A stretch of DNA of 7,476 nt from Acidimicrobiaceae bacterium (GTDB taxonomy: Bacteria; Actinomycetota; Acidimicrobiia; Acidimicrobiales; Palsa-688), in the NCBI GenBank assembly GCA_003156795.1, contig PMHU01000222.1, positions 1 through 7,476 of the forward strand, read 5' to 3'. The notes beneath the pieces were generated by a model. The model was not told the DNA's origin. It searched no databases and was given only the letters and a program-made list of their open reading frames with translations. Both the position numbers and the translations under genes were made by a program. Shown piece by piece: positions 1 through 5,031 of the stretch (its first letter is position 1; each line of letters begins with the position of its first letter).

Positions 1-21
1 CCGCCTTAAGGCGATCGGCAT
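1..21 (-). CDS. possible 5' end of a gene coupled to xdhC (partial)
   Basis: On the minus strand the xdhC stop TGA (23-21) shares its A with an ATG (21-19), giving a TGATG overlap, and the frame stays open to the window edge as MPIALRR. Such one-base overlaps are typical of translationally coupled genes, and genes next to xdhC often encode molybdenum hydroxylase subunits or cofactor-modifying enzymes. Only seven codons are visible, one of them is TTA (rare in high-GC genomes), and no strong Shine-Dalgarno sequence precedes it, so no product can be named and the ORF may be chance. Confidence 0.25.
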
Positions 22-1058
22 CACCGGCGTACGGGGCCAATCCGATCGTGAATGGGCCCGGTCGTATCCCGCAGAGGCCGCGCCTCGCGACCGCAGTGGC
101 AGGCGAGGATCTCTGCGGCTATGGCCAGGGCCACTTCCGGTGCTCTCCGGCCGCCGAGGTCGAGCCCGATGGGCCGGTGCATGCGGGCCAAGTCGTCGGT
201 GCTCACTCCGTCCGCCGACAGCCGATCCGAACGGCGCGATTGGGTCGACCGCGAGCCCATGGCCCCCACATAGGGAATCCGGCGGGCCAGTCCGATGGCC
301 AGGGCTGGCGCGTCCACGTGCGGATCGTGGCTGAGCACGATCAGGGCGGCGGTCGCTCCGGCCCAGTCGAGAAGGCCTTCTACCTCGCCAGCCGTGTCGG
401 TCGCCTTGGTATCCCAGCCGAGTAGGGCGCCCTGGGCGGCCACGGCACCCACCATGTCCCCGGTACCCACCACAACCAGACGAGGAGCTGGTACCCAGGC
501 CTCTATGAGAACCACGCCCTGCTCGTCCTCCACCCGCCGCCTTGCGGACCGACCACCGAACAAGAGTGCGACGGCATCGTCGCGTAGTCCTACCCCGCCG
601 GCCCCGCCGGAGAGCTCACCCCACGAGCGGCCGTCACGGTCGACTACGACCGCTGATGGCCCGGCCCCCGGCCCGTCGATCCGGGTGATCAAGGCGGCAG
701 GCGCCCGGTTGGCCAGCAGGTCCCAGAGGTGGGACGGGATCGCGTCCGCCGCCTGCAACAGCACTTCGGCCCGGCCGCCGCAGGACAACCCGACCTCTTC
801 GACTTCTTTCCCGTGGATCTCGACCGCCACCGCCTGCAGGGCGCTGGCCCCGGATCCGAACATCTCCGCCGCCGCGACGCCGAGCCTCTCTGCTCCGGGC
901 CGCCCGAGTATCTCCCCGTGCTGGGATCCGTCGCTCTCGATGGCAATCAGCTCGTCGACGGGCATCGTCGAGAAGCCGGTGACGTCGATTACCCGCCCGA
1001 CCAGAGCAGAACGCCCCGCCGCAGCTCCCTTCCGAATGGCTTCAGCCACCTCTTGCAC
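21..1058 (-). CDS. XdhC/CoxI family protein (molybdenum hydroxylase maturation factor)
   Basis: XdhC family proteins bind molybdenum cofactor, help its sulfuration and insert it into xanthine dehydrogenase or CO-dehydrogenase-type hydroxylases in the cytoplasm. Numbered from the GTG at 1058 (345 aa), the N-terminal XdhC/CoxI domain includes the conserved GLSCGG motif (about 90-95). The C-terminal half is a Rossmann domain opening with LVVVGTGDMVG (about 192-202), followed by the family signatures YVGAMGSR (about 262-269) and PIGLDLGGRRAPEVALAI (about 293-310). Length is normal for a two-domain XdhC. A longer reading begins at GTG 1067, but GGAGGTGAT at 1071-1063 covers that codon and sits eight bases ahead of GTG 1058, so I prefer the shorter start. 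No molybdenum hydroxylase subunit is in the window, so the client enzyme is unknown; it could lie beyond position 1. It is divergent from the nicotinamidase gene. Family assignment is secure; the specific partner is not. Confidence 0.93.
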   Translation of the reverse strand: MQEVAEAIRKGAAAGRSALVGRVIDVTGFSTMPVDELIAIESDGSQHGEILGRPGAERLGVAAAEMFGSGASALQAVAVEIHGKEVEEVGLSCGGRAEVLLQAADAIPSHLWDLLANRAPAALITRIDGPGAGPSAVVVDRDGRSWGELSGGAGGVGLRDDAVALLFGGRSARRRVEDEQGVVLIEAWVPAPRLVVVGTGDMVGAVAAQGALLGWDTKATDTAGEVEGLLDWAGATAALIVLSHDPHVDAPALAIGLARRIPYVGAMGSRSTQSRRSDRLSADGVSTDDLARMHRPIGLDLGGRRAPEVALAIAAEILACHCGREARPLRDTTGPIHDRIGPVRR

Positions 1059-1062
1059 CGCG

Positions 1063-1071
1063 ATCACCTCC
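1063..1071 (-). promoter_or_regulatory. strong Shine-Dalgarno of xdhC, decides the start
   Basis: The minus strand reads GGAGGTGAT here, a nine-base match to the full anti-SD complement. GGAGG ends eight bases before GTG 1058, an ideal spacing, whereas the first in-frame GTG (1067) lies inside the site. A TANNNT element, TAGCCT at 1084-1079, could serve as the -10, giving a very short leader; that part is only a candidate. Confidence 0.7.
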
Positions 1072-1102
1072 CGCCGCGAGGCTACGCCAACCGCCCTGGA
1101 TA

Positions 1103-1108
1103 TAGCTT
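1103..1108 (+). promoter_or_regulatory. -10 element for leaderless transcription of the nicotinamidase gene
   Basis: TAGCTT fits the TANNNT consensus of actinobacterial leaderless promoters. It occupies exactly -12 to -7 relative to the A of the ATG at 1115, so transcription would begin on the start codon. No Shine-Dalgarno sequence lies before that ATG (TTGGCTCC), which agrees. No convincing -35 is visible. Confidence 0.55.
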
Positions 1109-1114
1109 GGCTCC

Positions 1115-1693
1115 ATGGCCCAACCCAGGACGGCCCTCATTGCGGTCGACGTTCAGCGGGACTTCTGTGAGGGAGGCAGCCTGGCCGTCTCGGGCGGCGA
1201 GGCCGCCGCTGCTGGCATCAGCGATCTCATCGAGGCGGCCGGGAGCGCTTACGTCCTGGTCGTGGCCACGAGGGACTGGCACTACGACCCAGGAACGCAC
1301 TTCGCCCAGGCCGGCACCGACCCGAACTTCATCGACACCTGGCCCGTCCACTGCGTGGCCGAGTCGCCGGGCGCCGACTGGCACCCCGACTTTCGCCTGC
1401 CTCCGGATGCTGTGGTCATCTCCAAAGGCGAGCACGAAGCGGCCTACAGCGGATTCGAGGGTCAGGCCGGCGACGGCCGTTCTCTCGCCCAGGTCCTCCG
1501 GGACAGCGAAGTCGACCAGGTCGACGTGGCCGGCATCGCCACCAGCTACTGCGTACGGGCCACCGCTATCGATGCAGTCAAGGCCGGCTTCGCCACTCGA
1601 GTGCTCGCACCTCTCACCGCAGACGTGGACCCGGCCGCAACCCACGAAACCTTGGAAGCCCTGCGCCGCTCTGGGGTCACCATCGCCGGTTGA
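1115..1693 (+). CDS. pncA: nicotinamidase (PncA-type, isochorismatase-like hydrolase)
   Basis: Nicotinamidase hydrolyses nicotinamide to nicotinate and ammonia in the NAD salvage (Preiss-Handler) route; PncA enzymes also activate pyrazinamide. The 192-aa length is close to that of M. tuberculosis PncA (186 aa). The catalytic triad is visible as Asp12 (VDVQRDF), Lys104 (ISKGEHEAAYSGFEG) and Cys146 (GIATSYCVRATA). The metal site corresponds to Asp54, His56 and His62 in TRDWHYDPGTHF and His79 in WPVHC. The usual Asp of the ATDYCV motif is Ser here (residue 144), a mild departure. The ATG start has no ribosome-binding site but is placed for leaderless expression. The gene is divergent from xdhC and converges on the cation efflux gene; no other NAD gene is nearby. 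The full set of active-site and metal ligands makes a generic isochorismatase unlikely. Confidence 0.93.
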   Translation: MAQPRTALIAVDVQRDFCEGGSLAVSGGEAAAAGISDLIEAAGSAYVLVVATRDWHYDPGTHFAQAGTDPNFIDTWPVHCVAESPGADWHPDFRLPPDAVVISKGEHEAAYSGFEGQAGDGRSLAQVLRDSEVDQVDVAGIATSYCVRATAIDAVKAGFATRVLAPLTADVDPAATHETLEALRRSGVTIAG

Positions 1694-1708
1694 CGGCGGT
1701 GCCCGCCG
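1694..1708 (+). terminator. candidate hairpin terminator after pncA
   Basis: CGGCGG (1694-1699) and CCGCCG (1703-1708) form a perfect 6-bp stem with loop TGC, starting on the base after the pncA stop. There is no T-tract, as is common for hairpins at gene ends in high-GC actinobacteria. It lies in the 45-bp convergent gap and could act in both directions. A separate 10-bp palindrome, CGACCGGTCG, follows at 1725-1734. Confidence 0.4.
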
Positions 1709-1738
1709 GCTCGATCGGCTGGCGCGACCGGTCGGGAG

Positions 1739-2659
1739 TCAATCGTGTTGCTGGGACTCGTGTTCGAGGTGGCTGGCGGGTTCCAACTGAAAGGTCGAGT
1801 GCTCCACGTCGAAGTGTCCGGCCAGGCACGCCTGGAGCTGATCCAGGACCTGGGGCGCCCGGCCGTTGGCGAAGCAGGCATCGGCAACGACAATGTGAGC
1901 CGATACGGCCGGCAGGTCCGACGTGACGACCCAAGCGTGCAGGTCGTGCACAGATGTCACTTCGGGCAACTCGAGGATGTGGCTGCGGACCTCGTCCAGA
2001 TCGAAATCCTCGGGGGCGGCTTCCAGCAGGACCCGGCCCGACGCTCTCAGGAGCTGCCAGGACGCGCGCCCCATCAGGGCTACGACCAGTATCGACGCGA
2101 TCGGGTCGGCGCGGTCGAACCCCGTCGTCAGGATGATGATGCCGGCCGCCAGGGTTCCGAGGAAGGCCCAGAGGTCGGTGAGTAGGTGGGCGAAGGCGCC
2201 GGCGATGTTGAGCTGGCCTCGATTGGCCCGAGCGAGGACACTGGTCGCGACCAAGTTGACGGCGACACCGACGCCCGCCACCACCGTTACCGCCGCGCCG
2301 TGCACGTGCAACGGATGAATCAGTCGATCGATGGCGGTTACGAGCACGACCGCTCCCACGACGGCCAGGGTCAGGCCGTTGGCCGCGGCCGACAGGATCT
2401 CGGCTCGCTTGAAGCCGAAGGTCATGGCCCCCGCCGCCGGACGGGCTGCTAGGCATAAAGCCCAGAGCGAGGCGCCGAGGGCGCCCGCGTCGGTGAGCAT
2501 GTGGCCTGCGTCAGCAAGGAGGGCGAGGGAGCCGGCCCAGACGGCGACTACCACCTCGCCGATCATGAACGCCACGATCAGGGTCAAGGCGACTAGCAGA
2601 TAGCGGCGATCTCCGTTTGCTGCGATATCGTGCGCGTGATCGTGGCCGCGATCCCGCAT
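1739..2659 (-). CDS. cation diffusion facilitator family metal efflux transporter (CzcD/ZitB-like)
   Basis: CDF transporters exchange cytoplasmic Zn2+ or related divalent cations for protons across the membrane. The 306-aa protein has a short His-rich N-terminus (HDHAHD, 6-11), about six hydrophobic segments between residues 19 and 200, and a C-terminal cytoplasmic domain (about 210-290) containing the family stretch LPEVTSVHDLHAWVV. Intramembrane metal ligands are seen as two HxxxD pairs: His53/Asp57 in ADAGHMLTDAG and His158/Asp162 in AFAHLLTDLWAF. A His/Asp site of this kind favours Zn2+ (with Cd/Co possible) over Mn2+ or Fe2+. FGFKRAEILSAAANG (81-95) is the CzcD-type TM2-TM3 loop and helix start. 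Length is standard. The ATG has no Shine-Dalgarno but fits leaderless initiation. It follows the coiled-coil gene by 48 bp on the same strand but seems to have its own promoter. The cation is inferred from the ligand pattern. Confidence 0.93.
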   Translation of the reverse strand: MRDRGHDHAHDIAANGDRRYLLVALTLIVAFMIGEVVVAVWAGSLALLADAGHMLTDAGALGASLWALCLAARPAAGAMTFGFKRAEILSAAANGLTLAVVGAVVLVTAIDRLIHPLHVHGAAVTVVAGVGVAVNLVATSVLARANRGQLNIAGAFAHLLTDLWAFLGTLAAGIIILTTGFDRADPIASILVVALMGRASWQLLRASGRVLLEAAPEDFDLDEVRSHILELPEVTSVHDLHAWVVTSDLPAVSAHIVVADACFANGRAPQVLDQLQACLAGHFDVEHSTFQLEPASHLEHESQQHD

Positions 2660-2665
2660 GGGATG

Positions 2666-2671
2666 ACGTTA
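2666..2671 (-). promoter_or_regulatory. -10 element for leaderless transcription of the cation efflux gene
   Basis: On the minus strand TAACGT (2671-2666) matches TANNNT and ends exactly six bases before the ATG at 2659, placing the transcription start on the A of the start codon. The intervening CATCCC has no Shine-Dalgarno character. This implies transcription of the transporter separate from the upstream coiled-coil gene. Confidence 0.55.
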
Positions 2672-2690
2672 GTGCCCGCACCGAAGCCCA

Positions 2691-2700
2691 TCTGGCCAGA
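2691..2700. promoter_or_regulatory. 10-bp palindrome over the presumed -35 region of the cation efflux gene
   Basis: TCTGGCCAGA is a perfect palindrome. With the -10 at 2671-2666 and a 17-bp spacer, the -35 hexamer would fall at 2694-2689, partly within it, and that hexamer (CAGATG) is a poor -35. An activator or repressor site is possible, for instance a metal-responsive one, but no known operator consensus is matched. Confidence 0.2.
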
Positions 2701-2703
2701 CCA

Positions 2704-2722
2704 ACACTCAGAACTTGAGTGT
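2704..2722 (-). terminator. hairpin across the stop codon of the coiled-coil gene
   Basis: ACACTCA (2704-2710) and TGAGTGT (2716-2722) form a perfect 7-bp stem with a 5-base loop. The structure includes the last codons and the TGA stop (2710-2708). The transcript continues with the moderately T-rich TGGTCTGG. It could end the coiled-coil mRNA before the transporter's own promoter, although the stem is A/T-containing and not strong. Confidence 0.3.
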
Positions 2723-3856
2723 CTGCAGGTCCGACTCTAGGAAGCGATCGAGGCTGGCGACTGCGCTGTCCAACACGTCTCTGAGGGCGGCCACCTCCAC
2801 GTCAAACTCACGTCGAAGCCCAGCCAGCTGGGCGTCGGCGCCGGTGCGGACCGCCTCCAGCACTCGGCCGCATTCTGCTTTGACGTCGGCCGACATCTCC
2901 TCGGCCTCCGACCGGGCGTCACCCAGGATCTTCTCGGCTTCTTCGCGAGCCCTGGTCGCCGCCTCCATCTCGAGCTCGGCTTGCCTGCGCATCGCCGCCA
3001 CGACGGCCCGATCACGCTCCAACTCGGACCTCGATGTCCGGACCAGCTCAGCGGCGTGAGCTTCGGCCCGTTCGACCAGGTGCTCGGCGTCCCGCCGGCC
3101 CTGTTGCATCGCGGCTTCTCCCAGGGCGGTCAGCCTGTCCGCCTCTTCCTCCGCCGCGTCCGCCAGACGACTGGCGTCTTCTGACATTCTGGCCAGTAGC
3201 TCCGCGAACGGTGGTGCCTCTCGGTGGTCCTCGAGCACGGTAAGACGTCGTTCGGAAGGCGTGCGCTCTTCCCAAGGACTTTCGGTATATCGCCGCGACG
3301 AAAACATCGGGGCCCCTGACGTAGTCAGGTCCGCAACGATCTCTGTCCCATTGGCAGAGCCCGCTTGATCTGCCTCTTCTGGTCGTTCCGCCTGTTCCAC
3401 CCGCTCCACCTGTTCTATCGGTTCCGCCTGTGCCTCCGGCTCAATCTGCTCCATCTGTTCGACCTGTGCCCCCCCCGGATCCTGCTCGATCCGTTCCATT
3501 TGTTCGATCTGGAAAACTTCTGCCTCCTGCTGTGGCTGATCTTCAGCGGCCCAGCGCTCAGCTCCCGTCAACGACTCGGCCTGCTCGGCTCGAAGACGGG
3601 CCAGCTCCGACTCGGCGAATGCGGCTCGCTGGGCCGCCATCTCCGCCTGCCTGCGGATCTCCCGTACCTCTGACGCGACCGCTTCGCGCGCCAGACGTTC
3701 CGCCTCATTTCCTCTCTCCTCCGACGCCAGCAAGACGTGCTCCGCCTCCTGGCGCAGCTCCTCGGCATTCTCGAGAGCTTGAAGTTCGGCGCGCGAAACA
3801 ACCCGCCGGGCCCCCTCTAGGTCCTGGGAGGCGGGTCTGCGACTCAAAGGACGCAA
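2708..3856 (-). CDS. long coiled-coil protein of unknown function, DivIVA-like in character
   Basis: I do not recognise a specific family. The 382-aa product is soluble by sequence (no membrane segment or signal peptide) and very rich in Ala, Glu and Arg. A first helical region covers about 20-105. A low-complexity Gln/Glu linker at 115-161 holds three 15-residue repeats. A non-helical stretch follows at about 162-205 (GTEIVADLTTSGAPMF, then SPWEERTPSERR). A long coiled coil runs from about 213 to 375, ending FLESDLQTLKF. The second coiled coil, with EEAEKILGDARSEAEEM (305-321), resembles the tails of DivIVA/Wag31 or ATP synthase b-type helices, but the N-terminal membrane-binding DivIVA domain is absent. 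A scaffold or polar cell-envelope role is conceivable but unproven. The TTG start at 3856 is preceded by AAGGA with six bases spacing, and an in-frame TAA lies upstream with no earlier start. A second in-frame TTG at 3847 is an alternative. Confidence 0.8.
   Translation of the reverse strand: MRPLSRRPASQDLEGARRVVSRAELQALENAEELRQEAEHVLLASEERGNEAERLAREAVASEVREIRRQAEMAAQRAAFAESELARLRAEQAESLTGAERWAAEDQPQQEAEVFQIEQMERIEQDPGGAQVEQMEQIEPEAQAEPIEQVERVEQAERPEEADQAGSANGTEIVADLTTSGAPMFSSRRYTESPWEERTPSERRLTVLEDHREAPPFAELLARMSEDASRLADAAEEEADRLTALGEAAMQQGRRDAEHLVERAEAHAAELVRTSRSELERDRAVVAAMRRQAELEMEAATRAREEAEKILGDARSEAEEMSADVKAECGRVLEAVRTGADAQLAGLRREFDVEVAALRDVLDSAVASLDRFLESDLQTLKF
3374..3508 (-). repeat. 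three tandem 15-residue (45-bp) repeats inside the coiled-coil gene
   Basis: The encoded units begin IEQMERIEQ (residue 117), VEQMEQIEP (132) and IEQVERVEQ (147), spaced exactly 15 residues. Each has a [IV]EQ[MV]E[RQ][IV]E core and a variable 6-residue tail, rich in Gly/Pro in the first two copies (DPGGAQ, EAQAEP, AERPEE). The glycines of the first tail come from a run of eight G on the coding strand (plus-strand C 3469-3476). The copies have diverged at the DNA level, so this is an old duplication. Confidence 0.75.
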
Positions 3857-3873
3857 CGCACTTCCTTCGCCAT
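3844..3873 (-). CDS. possible 9-codon upstream ORF overlapping the coiled-coil start
   Basis: An ATG at 3873 opens a short frame encoding MAKEVRCVL and stops at TGA 3846-3844. It spans the TTG 3856 start of the coiled-coil gene in another frame. Its stop codon overlaps a second TTG (3847-3845) that is in frame with that gene, forming TTGA. A TANNNT element at 3886-3881 would start the mRNA at or one base before this ATG. It could be a leaderless coupling peptide or simply chance; there is no similarity evidence. Confidence 0.2.
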   Translation of the reverse strand: MAKEVRCVL

Positions 3874-3880
3874 ACCCGTG

Positions 3881-3886
3881 AGGTTA
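3881..3886 (-). promoter_or_regulatory. candidate -10 for the coiled-coil gene
   Basis: The minus strand reads TAACCT, a TANNNT match. It predicts a transcription start around 3874-3873, giving an mRNA leader of about 17 bases that contains the AAGGA ribosome-binding site of the TTG 3856 start. No clear TTGACA-like -35 is present. Confidence 0.3.
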
Positions 3887-4014
3887 CTTACCCACCCGGG
3901 TTCGGTTCACACAATGCCCGCCCAATTGCGTTATTTACCCTATTAGGTATCTATCGTCATAAAGCCCGACAAAGGTGAGGGAACGGTCAGTCAGCGTTGG
4001 GAGGCCTGGCCATC
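3887..4014. other. intergenic region between divergent genes, with an A/T-rich patch
   Basis: No gene is seen here. It contains a perfect ACCCGGGT palindrome (3894-3901 or adjacent) and, at 3924-3963, a patch clearly richer in A/T than the surroundings. In that patch TTGCGT (3926-3931) followed after 16 bp by TATCTA (3948-3953) is a candidate plus-strand promoter for the MpaB-family gene. It overlaps a short inverted repeat CCTA-T-TAGG (3939-3947) that could be an operator. The region probably holds the control sites of the MpaB-family gene; those of the coiled-coil gene may extend into it. Exact elements are tentative. Confidence 0.3.
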
Positions 4015-4018
4015 GGAG
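4015..4018 (+). promoter_or_regulatory. Shine-Dalgarno supporting GTG 4028
   Basis: GGAG lies nine bases before GTG 4028. The in-frame ATG at 4046 has no such sequence ahead of it (GACTCCGTCC), so GTG is the preferred start of the MpaB-family gene. Confidence 0.4.
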
Positions 4019-4027
4019 TGTCAAAAC

Positions 4028-4957
4028 GTGTGGTTGACTCCGTCCATGCCGCCTGAAGCGAGCGGTACCATCCAGGCCGCCCCGGGCGCCCTACCTCTGC
4101 CTCGAAGCAGCGTGCTGTTCCGGGTGGCGGCCGAACCGGCCATGGTGTTGGCGAGCGGACCCCGGGCCCTGCTCCTGCAAGTCGCCCACCCATCGGTCGC
4201 GGCGGGAGTCGCTGAGCACTCCGACTACCAATCCCGCCCATGGGTTCGGCTCGTCCGCACGCTCGCAGTCGTGTCCGCCATCGCCTTCTCCGAATCGACC
4301 CATTCGGAGGAGGCATCCCGGCAGCTCCGGCAGCGCCACGCCACGGTCACGGGGCGTACCGAGGGAGGCGAGCCATACCGGGCCTTGGACCCGGAACTAC
4401 TCCTGTGGGTGTGGGCCACGCTCGGCGACTCTCTGGTGCGGGTGCACGCCAGCTTCGTGCGCCCATTGACCGCCGCCGAACGCAACGAGTTATACGGCCA
4501 ATGGAAGCTGGTCGGCTACGCGTGCGGCATGCCGGTTGGTTCCTGCCCGGAGACTTGGGCTGACTTCACCGCCTATTTCGAGCAGATGGTCGACAGCCGG
4601 CTCGTCCCCACCGAGGTGGGTCAAATCGTGGCGGGCTACGTCAGACGCCCGCCCGTCCCCTTTCCGCTCAACGTCGTCTCCGGCGAGATCATGCACGTTT
4701 TGACCGGCGGCCAACTTCCAGATCACCTTCGCCACCAGCTCGGCTTCTCGTGGACTACGGCCCACCACCTGGCATTCGAGGCAGCCAGCGGAGCATCCCG
4801 ACTCTCGGCGCGTCTCGTCCCTGGCTGGATCCGTCGGGCGCCGATGACCGTCGCCACGTCGTCGGCGCTCATGTCGAACCTGTCCCGTCTCGGTGGGGTC
4901 GCTCGGCGATGGGCTCCACCGGAAGGCGAATCGGACGGTGCTCCGGTACACGCATGA
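4028..4957 (+). CDS. MpaB/DUF2236 family oxygenase-like protein
   Basis: The family (latex-clearing-protein/MpaB catalytic domain, DUF2236) contains haem-b enzymes such as rubber oxygenase Lcp and fungal MpaB; most bacterial members have no known substrate. The 309-aa protein shows the family signatures in order: ALLLQVAHPSVAAGVAEHS (47-65), RLVRTLAVVSAIAFS (74-88), RQRHATVTG (101-109) and YRALDPELLLWVWATL (117-132). A later segment has the usual GMPVGSCPETWADFTAYFEQMV pattern. Conserved histidines at 54 and 104 are candidates for haem or structural roles; which one binds haem cannot be decided here. No signal peptide or clear membrane anchor is seen, so it is probably cytoplasmic. It is divergent from the coiled-coil gene and converges on the SulP gene, with no obvious partner. 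Family assignment is strong; substrate and oxygenase activity are inferred. Confidence 0.87.
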   Translation: MWLTPSMPPEASGTIQAAPGALPLPRSSVLFRVAAEPAMVLASGPRALLLQVAHPSVAAGVAEHSDYQSRPWVRLVRTLAVVSAIAFSESTHSEEASRQLRQRHATVTGRTEGGEPYRALDPELLLWVWATLGDSLVRVHASFVRPLTAAERNELYGQWKLVGYACGMPVGSCPETWADFTAYFEQMVDSRLVPTEVGQIVAGYVRRPPVPFPLNVVSGEIMHVLTGGQLPDHLRHQLGFSWTTAHHLAFEAASGASRLSARLVPGWIRRAPMTVATSSALMSNLSRLGGVARRWAPPEGESDGAPVHA

Positions 4958-5004
4958 CGTCGTTGCGCTTTCCGAGACGCGGCCCGCCCATGTTCTTTGG
5001 AGGA

Positions 5005-5017
5005 CGGCCGGGGGCCG
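5005..5017. terminator. candidate hairpin in the convergent gap after the MpaB-family gene
   Basis: CGGCC (5005-5009) and GGCCG (5013-5017) form a short GC-only stem with loop GGG, in the 74-bp gap between the converging MpaB-family and SulP genes. It has no T-tract on either side. A short bidirectional terminator is plausible but the stem is only 5 bp. Confidence 0.25.
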
Positions 5018-5031
5018 CATTGACGCGCTGT

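Noticed and set aside
2..13. 12-bp perfect palindrome CGCCTTAAGGCG
   Set aside because: Considered as an attachment site, IS end or terminator; it has no loop, no partner repeat in the window and is cut off from its context by the edge.
729..1790. 353-codon plus-strand open frame across xdhC, pncA and the CDF end
   Set aside because: It is antisense to xdhC and out of frame with pncA, both of which have clear family motifs; the translation is Arg/Pro/Ser-rich with no domain, typical of a GC-rich shadow frame.
1677..2456. 259-codon minus-strand open frame inside the CDF gene
   Set aside because: Frame-shifted shadow of the CDF gene, Arg/Gly-rich, while the CDF frame has both HxxxD metal motifs.
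3469..3476. Frameshift disrupting the coiled-coil gene at the G8 run
   Set aside because: The reading frame continues with the same repeat core and composition on both sides of the run, so the gene is intact as given.
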